Below the pieces are notes generated by a model. It was not told the DNA's origin, ran no database searches, and saw only the letters and a list, made by a program, of their open reading frames with translations. From CAYSLU01 sp964431965 (GTDB lineage Bacteria; Verrucomicrobiota; Kiritimatiellia; CAIKKV01; CAYSLU01): DNA of 42,986 bases. Positions within the stretch are counted from its first letter, which is position 1. Every line of letters begins with the position of its first letter. The position numbers and the translations under genes were made by a program. Below, piece by piece: positions 16,281 through 24,724 of this stretch. Where the stretch lies: the NCBI GenBank assembly GCA_964431965.1, contig CAYSLU010000039.1:1-42986 (forward strand). The letters are read 5' to 3'.

Positions 16281-17408
16281 TCAGGCCGGCGGCCGGGCGC
16301 GTGCGTGCAGCCGGCCGGGGCGAGCGCCGGAGTCGGTGCGCCGCATCCCTCGACTGAACGTGCGCAGCCAGTCCCGGGTCCACTCTCCCAGCACGCTCAG
16401 GTCATGAACCGCGTAGTACGGCTCTCGGTACTCCCCGTAGAAGCAGCCGGCGCACGAGTCCGCGTGGCGGGCGGCGTCGCGCTGGAACTCGCGCCGCCGG
16501 TAGCGCGCCTCGAAGCCCGGGTCCAGGATGTTCGCCGTCGGGGGTTTCTCCTTGCACATGGAGACGCTGCCATCGGGCAGCACCTCCAGGCAGAGGTTCT
16601 CGCTGTCGCATCGCCATCGGCACTGGCCGGACTCGAGGTAGCGGCGGAAATCGCGCAGGAACCGCGTCGAGTTGGTCAGTCCGGCGCCGCTCCGCCGCAT
16701 GGCGATGAGCCGATCGACGATGTCGTTCCGGACCGAGGCCGGAATGGCGTCCATTCGGAACGCGCCGTCATCGCTGCGGAATCGGTAGTCGCCCTCGGCC
16801 TCGCTGGCGCCGCCGACCATGACCGGCGTGATGTAGCTGTAGACCCCTCTGCCGCGGAAGAAGGCGACCAGATCGGGCAGTTCCTCGAAGTTGTACCGGG
16901 ATGCCACGATATTGGCGAGCGACATGCTGCGCGGCAGGAGCTCGGCCGCAAGGTCGAGCGTCCGTACGGCGCTCGAGAGCGCGTCGCGGGCCCCGCAGAT
17001 GCCGTCCTGAAGGGCCGCGTCGAGCGTATCGACGGACACGCTGATGTCCTGCAAGCCGGCCTGCGCGCAGGCGGCGAGCCGCTCCCGCGTGACCTGGGGG
17101 CCCCCGTTCGTCTGGATGCGGATGGAGAAGCCGTGGCGCGCGAACGAGGCGACGATTTCCGGCAGGTCCTTCCTCAGGAACGGCTCGCCGCCGGTCAGGA
17201 CGAGGTGCCGGGCCCCGAGGCGGGCCAGGGTCGCCGCCGCCGCGACGATCTCCGGCTGCTCGAGTTCGCGGGTCTGCCCGCCCCGCCGGTGAAAGCCGCA
17301 CATGCGGCAGCGGTAGTTGCAGCGGTGGGTGACGTGATACCGGGCGTAGAACGGCCGCCCGGCCAGGCGCGCGGTCACGATGCCGATCGCTGTGTTCAGA
17401 GGCTTCAT
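16281..17408 (-). CDS. Radical SAM/SPASM-like protein
   Basis: A 375-residue radical S-adenosylmethionine protein. The cluster motif is CNYRCRMC (Cys30, Cys34, Cys37), followed by the GGEPFLR motif and QTNGGP. C-terminal cysteines (SGQCRWRC, DGSVSMCKEK, CAGCFYG) suggest at least one auxiliary iron-sulfur cluster of SPASM type. The substrate is unknown. It is adjacent and convergent to the sulfatase, so a sulfatase-maturase role was considered, but the arrangement with the membrane protein upstream (35-base gap, same strand) fits a glycan or peptide modification role at least as well. The Arg/Ala-rich tail of ~25 residues has no recognisable function. Confidence 0.85.
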   Translation of the reverse strand: MKPLNTAIGIVTARLAGRPFYARYHVTHRCNYRCRMCGFHRRGGQTRELEQPEIVAAAATLARLGARHLVLTGGEPFLRKDLPEIVASFARHGFSIRIQTNGGPQVTRERLAACAQAGLQDISVSVDTLDAALQDGICGARDALSSAVRTLDLAAELLPRSMSLANIVASRYNFEELPDLVAFFRGRGVYSYITPVMVGGASEAEGDYRFRSDDGAFRMDAIPASVRNDIVDRLIAMRRSGAGLTNSTRFLRDFRRYLESGQCRWRCDSENLCLEVLPDGSVSMCKEKPPTANILDPGFEARYRRREFQRDAARHADSCAGCFYGEYREPYYAVHDLSVLGEWTRDWLRTFSRGMRRTDSGARPGRLHARARPPA

Positions 17409-17443
17409 ATCGGTCTTTCGAACGCCGGCCGCGCCGTCTCCCG

Positions 17444-18772
17444 CTAGATCGACGGCAGGCCCCTGTAGAGCATGATGTACGCCAGCGGAGCAGACGTGCC
17501 CGCCAAGGCCGACAGGAACAGGAATCGAGTCGAACGAGGATCGGCCGCGCGCTCGGAATAGCGTTGGAGGGCGCCGCCGAAAAGGAAGGCCGTCAGGAGG
17601 TAGAAGGTGAAATACATATCCAAATCCAGCCGCAGGCCCAGCTTGGGGATCTTATAGACGAAGAAGCGGGCGTAGTACCCGAGCAGGAGCGCGAAGGCGA
17701 CTCGCCCGGCCGTCACGCGCGGGATGCGGCGTCCGGCCGGCATCGCCCGCCAGCCCGCCAGGGCGACCGCGGCCGCGAGAAGCAGCTGCACGAACGCCCC
17801 GCTGAAGAAAGCCAGGGAGGCCAGCTCCCGCGCGTGCCGGAAGGAGAGCGCGTAGCTGTGTCGGAAGTAGATGGAGTCGGCGCCCGCCGCGAGGCCGGCG
17901 TAGCGCGGGGGAAGCCACTGGTCGCCGAAGTTCATGTCACGCCAGAGCGTCGTGAAGTAGTGGCCGGGTGTGTCGGGCCAGAACAGGCGGATGCCGGCCA
18001 GGAAGGCGAGCGCCGCCCACGCCGCGCAGGCGGCATTCCGGCGCGGGTTGGCCGCCACGAAGGCCGCCGCGACGAGGCCCGCGATCGGCCAGAACCCCAC
18101 ATACAGGCAGGCCATGCCGCCGAGCGCCGCGCCCAGAGGGCCCGGGCGGTGCTCCGCGAAGGGGCGGCTGAACACCCAGGCCAGGAAGACCAGAAGGGCT
18201 CCGGCGAGGAACGGATAGTACTCGATGTATCCGAATGCCAGCACCAGCCACATGGTGCTGGACAGGGTCACGTAGACGGCCAGCCGCGTCTGTGGCCAGC
18301 GTAAGGCCCAGATGGCGGCGCCGAGCATCCAGGCGGCGCCAGCCACGCCGATGAAGGCTTGACCGCCGGCCAGGGATTCCGGCCAGTGCAGGGCCAGAGG
18401 GGGAAACTGCCAGATGGCTGCGTAGGTCCAGCTGAGAAGGGCTGATCCCGCAAGCCAGTGTGAGAATGTTCGACCGGCCTCCACCATGCGGATCATGTAC
18501 TGTCCGTCGCCGTACATCTGAATGGGGAAGAGCTGGAACGCGATCCGGCCGGCGGCGCCCGCGAACACGGCCGCCGCCAGCAGCGAGCCGCCCACCCGGA
18601 GCGCATCGGCCGAGCGGGCCGCCCACGCATGGCAGGCGATGAACGCCAGCGCCAGCGCGGCCATCGCGATGACATCGCGGGGCCCCAGGCTCACCCCGTA
18701 TCGGACCGCCACGATGGAGGCCGCGGCGAGACCGGCAAGGCCTGCAAGGAGGGGCGCCATGCGAATCTTCAT
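17444..18772 (-). CDS. Polytopic membrane protein, possible GT-C-type glycosyltransferase
   Basis: A 442-residue integral membrane protein with roughly ten or more hydrophobic helices from residue ~5 to the end. A loop after the second or third helix has QMYGDGQYMIRMVEAG, an acidic segment in the place where GT-C glycosyltransferases keep their catalytic Asp. Similar segments follow (FGYIEYYPFL, RLFWPDTPGHY). I do not recognise a named family, so transferase activity is a guess from topology and from the neighbours. Start 18772 has GGAG about 7 bases upstream. The longer open frame reaching 19702 overlaps the divergent radical SAM gene and is rejected. Probably co-transcribed with the radical SAM gene downstream. 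Confidence 0.65.
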   Translation of the reverse strand: MKIRMAPLLAGLAGLAAASIVAVRYGVSLGPRDVIAMAALALAFIACHAWAARSADALRVGGSLLAAAVFAGAAGRIAFQLFPIQMYGDGQYMIRMVEAGRTFSHWLAGSALLSWTYAAIWQFPPLALHWPESLAGGQAFIGVAGAAWMLGAAIWALRWPQTRLAVYVTLSSTMWLVLAFGYIEYYPFLAGALLVFLAWVFSRPFAEHRPGPLGAALGGMACLYVGFWPIAGLVAAAFVAANPRRNAACAAWAALAFLAGIRLFWPDTPGHYFTTLWRDMNFGDQWLPPRYAGLAAGADSIYFRHSYALSFRHARELASLAFFSGAFVQLLLAAAVALAGWRAMPAGRRIPRVTAGRVAFALLLGYYARFFVYKIPKLGLRLDLDMYFTFYLLTAFLFGGALQRYSERAADPRSTRFLFLSALAGTSAPLAYIMLYRGLPSI

Positions 18773-18814
18773 CGGATGCTCCAACGGCCGGCGTGTCGGT
18801 TCATAGGGGGGCCG

Positions 18815-18823
18815 ATCATAGCA
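18815..18823 (-). promoter_or_regulatory. Candidate extended -10 promoter for the membrane protein
   Basis: TGCTATGAT on the minus strand (18823-18815) combines the TG extended element with TATGAT, five of six consensus bases. It lies about 42 bases upstream of the start at 18772, leaving room for the visible ribosome-binding site. No strong -35. Confidence 0.4.
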
Positions 18824-18879
18824 GGAGCGACTTCGGCCCGCGAGCAGAGCATGGCTCCCGGGCTGCATCGGGTTTGCTC

Positions 18880-18908
18880 TTGAACCGGCTTCCGCGAGCG
18901 GGGACAAT
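18880..18908 (+). promoter_or_regulatory. Candidate promoter for the radical SAM gene at 18974
   Basis: TTGAAC (18880-18885), a 17-base spacer and GACAAT (18903-18908), about 65 bases upstream of the start. It is divergent from the membrane-protein promoter in the same 200-base gap. Confidence 0.35.
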
Positions 18909-18973
18909 GTGCGCCCGCATTGACGCTTTGGGAGCACGGGTGGCGTTGCGCTTTGTTGTATGGAGGGGACGGA

Positions 18974-20017
18974 ATGCCTCGGTTGGGACAGCTGGTTCGG
19001 GACCTGCGCGATGTGGGCCGCGCGGGCGGCTCCTACGCGGGCTATGCGCTCACCCTCCTGAACTACGCCCGGTATCGCCTGGATGTCCGACGGGGGGCGC
19101 GCGCCGCGCACGATCCGGTCTTTCTCCAGCTCGAGCCGACATCCCGCTGCAATCTGCGTTGCCCCATGTGCATGCGCGACAAGGTCGATGCACGATACGG
19201 CGACATGTCCTTCGACCTGTTCCGGCGGATCATCGACGGGAATCCCCGCCTGTACCGCCTGCATCTCCAGGGGAACGGGGAGCCTTTCCTGCACCGGCAG
19301 CTGCTCGACTTCGTCCGGTACGCGCGCGGTCGCGGCATCCGCGTCTCCGTGATTTCCAACGGCACGCTGGTCACCGATGAGTTGGCCGCGGGCATCATGC
19401 AGTCGGGCCTCAACGAGCTTCAGTTCTCGGTGGACTCTCTCGACCCGGCCGTATACGCGGCCATCCGCGTGGGTGCGAACTTGGGGCGTGTCATCGAGAA
19501 CGTCCAGCGCACGGTTCGCGCCCGGGACGCCGCCGGAAGTCCGATCGAGCTGTCGCTGACCGTTGTCATCCAGCGGGGCAATCTCGATCGCGTCGCCGAG
19601 TTTGTCTCCTTCGCCGCGGAGCAGCGGATCCCGAAGGTGAGCTTTCAGTACCTGGAGCCCAAGCACGGCGAGAAGTATGAGCCGGGCTTCCTGGCGGCCC
19701 ACTCTCCGTTCGACGATCCGGCGCAGCTAGCGGCGCGCGTGAGGGAGGTCAAGGAGCAGGCCGGGCGGCGCGGCATCGTCTGCGACTTCGTGTCCGAGCG
19801 GGAGCGCGGGTGCCTGTGGCCGTGGGACGGCCTGTACATCACATGGGACGGGCAGGTGAATCCCTGCTGCCTGATTTTCGACCACGTGGTCGGCGATGCG
19901 TCGCGGGAAGACATCCGGGGCATCTGGAACAACGATCGGATGCGTGAGTTCCGTCGGCGCCTGGGCAGCCGCGACGTACCGGACCAGTGTCGCGGCTGCT
20001 GTCACTTGAAGTGGTGA
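18974..20017 (+). CDS. Radical SAM/SPASM domain protein
   Basis: A 347-residue radical SAM protein with Cys59, Cys63 and Cys66 in CNLRCPMC, then LQGNGEPFLH, VISNGTLV and ELQFSVDSLD of the core barrel. The SPASM-like end contains CLWPWDGLYITWDGQVNPCC and CRGCCHLKW, indicating auxiliary clusters. This subgroup often sits beside glycosyltransferases and is annotated only generally. The start at 18974 has GGAGGGG five bases upstream; the longer open frame from 18920 has none. It lies 15 bases before the first sulfotransferase, so it likely belongs to the same operon, followed by a second sulfotransferase and a membrane glycosyltransferase. A role in modifying a sugar or lipid carrier of that glycan is an inference. 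Confidence 0.88.
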   Translation: MPRLGQLVRDLRDVGRAGGSYAGYALTLLNYARYRLDVRRGARAAHDPVFLQLEPTSRCNLRCPMCMRDKVDARYGDMSFDLFRRIIDGNPRLYRLHLQGNGEPFLHRQLLDFVRYARGRGIRVSVISNGTLVTDELAAGIMQSGLNELQFSVDSLDPAVYAAIRVGANLGRVIENVQRTVRARDAAGSPIELSLTVVIQRGNLDRVAEFVSFAAEQRIPKVSFQYLEPKHGEKYEPGFLAAHSPFDDPAQLAARVREVKEQAGRRGIVCDFVSERERGCLWPWDGLYITWDGQVNPCCLIFDHVVGDASREDIRGIWNNDRMREFRRRLGSRDVPDQCRGCCHLKW

Positions 20018-20032
20018 AGGGGGGCGTTGGGC

Positions 20033-20950
20033 ATGGGTCAGCCGGCTGTACCGAATTTCCTGGTGGTGGGCGCGGCGAAGAGCGGGACCACCTCGCTGTT
20101 CAGCTACCTGCTGCAGCATCCGCAGGTCTACATCCCCCGGTCCAAGGAGTCGTTCTTCTTCCTCTCGAGCATCTACCGCGACTTGAGCCCGGCCGACCCG
20201 CACGCGCAGACGATCAAGGACCGGATGGTGACGAGCTGGCCGGCGTACCGCGCGATGTTCTCCGATGCGGGCGAGGCTTCGGCGGTGGGTGAAGTGGGCA
20301 CCTTCTACGGATACCACCACGAGACGGCGATCCCGCTGATCCGGCAGCATCTGGGGGATGTGCGGATCGTGTTCCTGCTCCGGAACCCGGTCGCGCGGGC
20401 GCACTCCGCCTACACGCATTTTCGGGGCTATGGCGTCGAGAAGCTTCCGTTCGACACCGCGCTCGAGGAGGAGGAGCGCCGGATCGCCGACCACTGGTAC
20501 ACGATGTGGTACTACAAGGCCGTCGGCCGCTATCCGGACCAGATCGATGCCTATCGCCGGAGCTTCTCGCAGGTGGCGGTGTACCTCTATGACGACCTGC
20601 GGCACGCTCCGCTGGCGCTCATGAAGGAGGTGTACCGGTTCCTGGGCGTGGACGACGAGTTCCGCCCCAACGTGAAGGTCCGATACATGGTTTCCGGCAC
20701 GCCGCGCAGCTCCGCGCTGCACGGCTTCCTGATGCGGCCGAATGCACTTCGCACGCTCATTCGTCCGCTTGTGCGTCTGTTCCTCTCTCCGGAGCGGCGG
20801 TACGAGATCGTGAGCCGGCTCAACATGAGGAACATCCGCAAGGACGACATGAAGCCCGAAACGCACCGGTACCTGTGCGGGTACTTCCGGGATGACGTGC
20901 GCCGGCTCGGCGAGATGCTGGGGCGCAACCTGAACCACTGGGTGGAGTGA
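20033..20950 (+). CDS. Sulfotransferase (first of a tandem pair)
   Basis: A 305-residue cytosolic PAPS-dependent sulfotransferase. The 5'-phosphosulfate-binding loop is VVGAAKSGTTSL near the N-terminus (residues ~12-23), and the 3'-phosphate-binding segment is FLLRNPVARAHSAY (~120-133). The fold continues with VYLYDDL and YRFLGVDDEFRP, as in heparan-sulfate-type sulfotransferases. The substrate is unknown but is presumably a sugar, given the neighbouring glycosyltransferases. The ATG at 20033 is preferred over the in-frame TTG at 20027 because AAGGGGGG is well spaced only for the former. The next gene is a collinear paralogue, indicating tandem duplication. Confidence 0.92.
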   Translation: MGQPAVPNFLVVGAAKSGTTSLFSYLLQHPQVYIPRSKESFFFLSSIYRDLSPADPHAQTIKDRMVTSWPAYRAMFSDAGEASAVGEVGTFYGYHHETAIPLIRQHLGDVRIVFLLRNPVARAHSAYTHFRGYGVEKLPFDTALEEEERRIADHWYTMWYYKAVGRYPDQIDAYRRSFSQVAVYLYDDLRHAPLALMKEVYRFLGVDDEFRPNVKVRYMVSGTPRSSALHGFLMRPNALRTLIRPLVRLFLSPERRYEIVSRLNMRNIRKDDMKPETHRYLCGYFRDDVRRLGEMLGRNLNHWVE

Positions 20951-20987
20951 GCCGAGTCGAAACGACGCGAGCGAGGGCCTGCCGGAC

Positions 20988-21896
20988 ATGACGCTGCCGA
21001 ACTTCCTGATCGCGGGGGCTGCCAAGAGCGGCACCACCTCCCTGTGGCACTACCTCAAGCAGCATCCGGACGTGTTCATGCCGGTGAACAAGGAGCCGAT
21101 GTTTCTCGCGTCCTCCTACTACGAGCGGCTCAACCCCGAGGATCCGAAGCACGGCCTGCTGAAGCACTACCTCGTTTCCGATCGGGGCGCCTACGAGGCG
21201 CTGTTCGCGGAGGCGGGGGGAGCGAAGGCGATCGGCGAAGCCACCGCGCCCTACCTCTACCACCACGACATCGTCGTTCCAAAGGCGCGGCAGCTGCTCG
21301 GCGACCCGCGGATCCTGATCATCCTCCGGAACCCCGTGGAGCGCGCCGTGTCCGCGTACACCTTCCTGCTGCGGGACGGCGAGGAAGCGCACAGCCTGGA
21401 CGAATGCCTCGATCTCGAAGAGACGCGCATGGGCGCCAACTGGTCCATGAGCCATGCGTACCGCGGCGCCGGCCTCTACAGCCGGCAGGTGCAGGCATTC
21501 CAGGGCGGGTTCAGCCGGGTGAAGGTGTACCTGTACGAGGATCTGACCCGCGACGCGCTCGGGCTGGTGCGCGATATGTATGCGTTCCTCGGCGTCGATC
21601 CGGCCTTTTCCCCGGACGTCGAGACCCGGCACAACATTTCCGGCGTGCCCACGAACCGGTGGGTTCACTACCTGCTCGGCCAGCCGAACGCGATTCGCCT
21701 GGCGGTGCGTCCGCTGGTGCGGCTGGTGACCACCGAGCCGCAGAGGCGACGGATCGTGGAGGGACTCCGCGGCCGGTTCCTCAAGCGCATGGAGGTGCCG
21801 GACGCCACGCGGCGCCGGCTGCGCGACCTCTTCCGCGAGGACGTGCTGAAACTGCAGGACATCATCGGCCGAGACCTGTCGGCCTGGATGGAGTAA
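20988..21896 (+). CDS. Sulfotransferase (second of a tandem pair)
   Basis: A 302-residue PAPS-dependent sulfotransferase, collinear over its full length with the preceding one. Shared blocks are PNFLxxGAAKSGTTSL, the ILRNPVERAVSAYTF 3'-phosphate segment, VKVYLYEDL, the FLGVDPAFSPDV segment, IRLAVRPLVRL and a C-terminal RDLFREDVLKLQDIIGRDLSAWME. The middle sections differ (residues ~40-75 and ~135-170), where acceptor specificity usually lies, so the two enzymes probably sulfate different positions or sugars. A GAGGG lies upstream of the start. It ends 4 bases before the GT-C gene. Confidence 0.92.
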   Translation: MTLPNFLIAGAAKSGTTSLWHYLKQHPDVFMPVNKEPMFLASSYYERLNPEDPKHGLLKHYLVSDRGAYEALFAEAGGAKAIGEATAPYLYHHDIVVPKARQLLGDPRILIILRNPVERAVSAYTFLLRDGEEAHSLDECLDLEETRMGANWSMSHAYRGAGLYSRQVQAFQGGFSRVKVYLYEDLTRDALGLVRDMYAFLGVDPAFSPDVETRHNISGVPTNRWVHYLLGQPNAIRLAVRPLVRLVTTEPQRRRIVEGLRGRFLKRMEVPDATRRRLRDLFREDVLKLQDIIGRDLSAWME

Positions 21897-21900
21897 CCCG

Positions 21901-23925
21901 GTGCGTATCACGGCGGAGGACAAAGTGCGGTATCGGCTGAACCTGCTGCTGGCGGCGGCAGCGGCGCTGGCTCTGGCCGTGCTGGCCGGCGGATTCGCCG
22001 CGGCCTCCGGGGACGACTTCTTCCGCGCCGTGGTGACCCGCCAGTGGAGCCAGGCGCCATCCGTGCATGCCGGCTCGCTCTATGCGATATCCGTCCTCTG
22101 GCTGCCGCTTCACTTCTGGGCCGCCGGCTCGCTTTACCTGCTGACGCACCAGCTCGTGCTCTCGCTCACCGCGATCAGCCTGGTGTCGTTCATCGCATGC
22201 CTGGCCGCCCTCTACCATCTGACGCGGCTGTTCTTCGGCGAGCGCGCGGGGCTTGTGGCCGTGCTGCTGGCGGCGGTCCTGCCGGCGCACGTGTGGCTGG
22301 CCGTTTCGATGGCAGAGATGACGTGGTACTACGCCGCCGTGACAGGCGGCTGCCTGTGGTTCGCGCGGTGGCAGCGCGGCGGGCGCGCGGCGCACCTCCT
22401 CGCGGCTTCCGCGTGCTTCCTCCTGACGACGATGCTGCGCCCCGAAGGGTGGGTGTTCGCGGTGCTGTTCTCGGCTTGCGTCGCGTGGGACACGCTGATC
22501 CGGCGGGAGCCGGGGCGAGGGCTGGCGGCGCGGTTCGCGGCCGTCGTCCTGCCGGGCGTCTTCATCATCTTCTGGCTGGTGCGCAACTGGGTGGACTACG
22601 GCGATGCCCTCTACTTCCTGCACTACAGCAAGGGCATCACCCAGGCGCACGTCAACATCCGCGCGCTGTCGCCGGCCGTGAAGGCGCTGGAGTATCCGTT
22701 CTTCATGTTCATCGCGTCGCCGATCCTGTTCCTTCTGACGGCCGCGGGGGTGGTGGCGCTCCGGCGGCACGCAGACCGCGCGATGGTGCGCCATGCGGTC
22801 TTCGCGCTGGCGCAGCTGGCGGCCATGTCGCTGGCCGGCATGTACGGCGCCGGCACCAAGGCCCTGCCGCAGCGGTACGTGCTGGCGAACGTGATCCTGC
22901 TGACTCCCTTCGCCGCCGCGCTTCTGGTTCGCTGGTGGGAGCGGGGGCGCTGGCGGTGGCTGGCGGCCGCCGTGCTGGCGGCACACACCGCGGTTTGCGG
23001 CGTGAAGGCGTTTCAGTCTCCGCCGCTGTACCGCGAGATCGTGCGCGCGGGGAAGGCAATCGGCGCGAGCCGGCCGGCCGGAACGCCCGATGCGCGGATC
23101 TGCTCGGAGCTTGCCTTCCGAAAGCTGGCGGGGCTTCGGCTGCCCGCCGAGAAGGACTTTCTGATCCTGGCGAGCGCGCACGTGGCGCTCATGGTGTACG
23201 CCGGCGATCCGGACGCCGTCCTGTTCGACACGGCGATCCTGGCCGAGAAGCCGCAGCTCATCCGGCCCGATGCGGGTCCGGCGGAGACATCGAGGGAGCG
23301 GATGGACGATCTTCTGCGTGAGCACGGCGTGGGGTGGATCGTGCTCGAGAGCCGCGAAGCGATGGCTCTGGTCCCCCCGGCGTTCCGGCTGGCGCGAATG
23401 GTCGGATCGACGGCCGTGTTTGCGCGGGGGGTCGTGGCGGCTCCGGCCTTCGAGTCCGGAAATGTCGACGCGGTCATGAGGCCGTTGGACCTGTCCGCGG
23501 CGCCGGGGATCCGCCTGACCGGGGCCGGGGTCTCGTCCCGCCTGGCGCCGCGCGTGCTGTCCCTGTGCTGGCAGGCGGACCCGGGGGCTGCCGTCGGCCG
23601 GGAGTGGGTTCTCCGGATGAGCTTCGTCAAGGCCGGCCGCCGGACGGCCGAGCGCTCCTTCGAGCGCGAGGTGCCGCCGGTGCTGAACTGGGTGTCGTCC
23701 GGCCGGGTGATCGACAACGTGCCGCTGACTCTGCCTTCCGGATTCCCTCCGGGCGCCTATGCGCCCACGATCTGGCTGCAGGGGGCGGACGGCGGCGCGG
23801 CGGGCGAGCGGGTGGAGCTGCCTCCCGTGGCGATCGTATCCTCCAAGCGCGAGGTGCTCGTCGACTTCCTGACGGGCCGGTCACGGGACTGGCGCCTGCT
23901 GGCGCGGACGCTGCTTTCGCTCTGA
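21901..23925 (+). CDS. Membrane glycosyltransferase of the GT-C (PMT/ArnT-like) type
   Basis: A 674-residue polytopic protein. The first hydrophobic helix (LLLAAAAALALAVLAGGFAAA) is followed by an acidic loop, ASGDDFFRAVVTRQW, in the position of the catalytic Asp of GT-C enzymes that use polyprenyl-phosphate sugars. About ten further helices run to residue ~370, including MAEMTWYYAAVTG and RPEGWVFAVLF. The last ~280 residues are soluble, with a part like the family's periplasmic domain and a beta-rich end (RTAERSFEREVPPVLNW, GFPPGAYAPTIWLQGAD). The start is GTG, 4 bases after the second sulfotransferase. It likely transfers a sugar onto the extracytoplasmic glycan modified by the sulfotransferases (inference). 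Confidence 0.8.
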   Translation: MRITAEDKVRYRLNLLLAAAAALALAVLAGGFAAASGDDFFRAVVTRQWSQAPSVHAGSLYAISVLWLPLHFWAAGSLYLLTHQLVLSLTAISLVSFIACLAALYHLTRLFFGERAGLVAVLLAAVLPAHVWLAVSMAEMTWYYAAVTGGCLWFARWQRGGRAAHLLAASACFLLTTMLRPEGWVFAVLFSACVAWDTLIRREPGRGLAARFAAVVLPGVFIIFWLVRNWVDYGDALYFLHYSKGITQAHVNIRALSPAVKALEYPFFMFIASPILFLLTAAGVVALRRHADRAMVRHAVFALAQLAAMSLAGMYGAGTKALPQRYVLANVILLTPFAAALLVRWWERGRWRWLAAAVLAAHTAVCGVKAFQSPPLYREIVRAGKAIGASRPAGTPDARICSELAFRKLAGLRLPAEKDFLILASAHVALMVYAGDPDAVLFDTAILAEKPQLIRPDAGPAETSRERMDDLLREHGVGWIVLESREAMALVPPAFRLARMVGSTAVFARGVVAAPAFESGNVDAVMRPLDLSAAPGIRLTGAGVSSRLAPRVLSLCWQADPGAAVGREWVLRMSFVKAGRRTAERSFEREVPPVLNWVSSGRVIDNVPLTLPSGFPPGAYAPTIWLQGADGGAAGERVELPPVAIVSSKREVLVDFLTGRSRDWRLLARTLLSL

Positions 23926-23934
23926 CCGGCCCGG

Positions 23935-24723
23935 CTACCGCCGCCAGAATGTGAACCAGCGCCGCGCGGGGCGCGCGGTCGGCAGGTCCACCTCGGCTCC
24001 CTCAATGATGCGCGCGGGCACATCGCAGACCATGGCTCGTGCGGCGGATTCGCCGACGATGCGAGCGGCCAGGGATGCGGCTTGAGCCAGCTCGGGCGTG
24101 CGCCCGCGGGTTGAGTGTGCGTCCGAAGCCAGGCAGTGCACGAGGTTCATGCGGAGCATGCGGTCGGCCGACCGTGCGGCGGCCCGGCCGAACTGGCCCG
24201 CGAGGCTCATGCCGCTCACCTGGACGCACGCGCCGGCGGCGATCAGATCGAGCAGCATATCCTCCCGTCCCTGGATTCCCGCATGCCGCTCGGGGTGCGT
24301 CAGGATCGGGATCGCGCCCGCGAGCCGGAGTTGGAACAGGGTGTCGCGCAGCGTCACGGGCACGATCTGGGTGGGGAGCTCCAGAAGCAGGTAGCGCTTG
24401 CCGTTCACGAGCGGGATCTGCCCGGCCTTCACCCGGGCCGTGAGGTCGAATGCGTAGTGCACGTCCGCGCCTTCGAGCACGCGGAGCGGGAGGTCTGCGA
24501 TGCGGCTCTGGAGGTCCGCGATCAAGGATCGGATGGCCTCGCGCTCGGGCATGTAGACGCCCTCCTGCATGTGGGGCGTGGCCACGATGACGCGGATCCC
24601 GTCGCGGACCGCCATGCGTGCCATCTCGACCGAGGTGTCCCAGTCCTTGGCCCCGTCGTCGATGCCGGGCAGGATGTGGCAGTGGATGTCCACCATGTCC
24701 TGGAAGACGGGGGGCGGCGGCAT
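23935..24723 (-). CDS. CpsB/YwqE-type PHP-fold tyrosine phosphatase
   Basis: A 262-residue metal-dependent phosphatase of the PHP superfamily, as found in capsule and exopolysaccharide loci, where it dephosphorylates the tyrosine kinase controlling chain length. The metal-binding blocks are DIHCHILPGIDDGAKD (residues ~12-27), ATPHMQEG, LTHPERH and SDAHSTRG. Length is normal for CpsB. The start lies one base after the stop of the fusion transferase gene, so both form one operon. No matching bacterial tyrosine kinase is in the window. The last ~20 residues (RPARRWFTFWRR) are basic and aromatic, possibly membrane-contacting. Confidence 0.9.
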   Translation of the reverse strand: MPPPPVFQDMVDIHCHILPGIDDGAKDWDTSVEMARMAVRDGIRVIVATPHMQEGVYMPEREAIRSLIADLQSRIADLPLRVLEGADVHYAFDLTARVKAGQIPLVNGKRYLLLELPTQIVPVTLRDTLFQLRLAGAIPILTHPERHAGIQGREDMLLDLIAAGACVQVSGMSLAGQFGRAAARSADRMLRMNLVHCLASDAHSTRGRTPELAQAASLAARIVGESAARAMVCDVPARIIEGAEVDLPTARPARRWFTFWRR

Positions 24724-24724
24724 G

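Noticed and set aside
16281..17408. Radical SAM protein called as anaerobic sulfatase maturase
   Set aside because: It is convergent rather than co-transcribed with the sulfatase, and its operon partner is a membrane protein; the cysteine pattern alone does not establish that family.
18773..19702. A 310-codon upstream extension of the membrane protein
   Set aside because: It covers the divergent radical SAM gene, is low-complexity, and the start at 18772 has a good ribosome-binding site and hydrophobic N-terminus.
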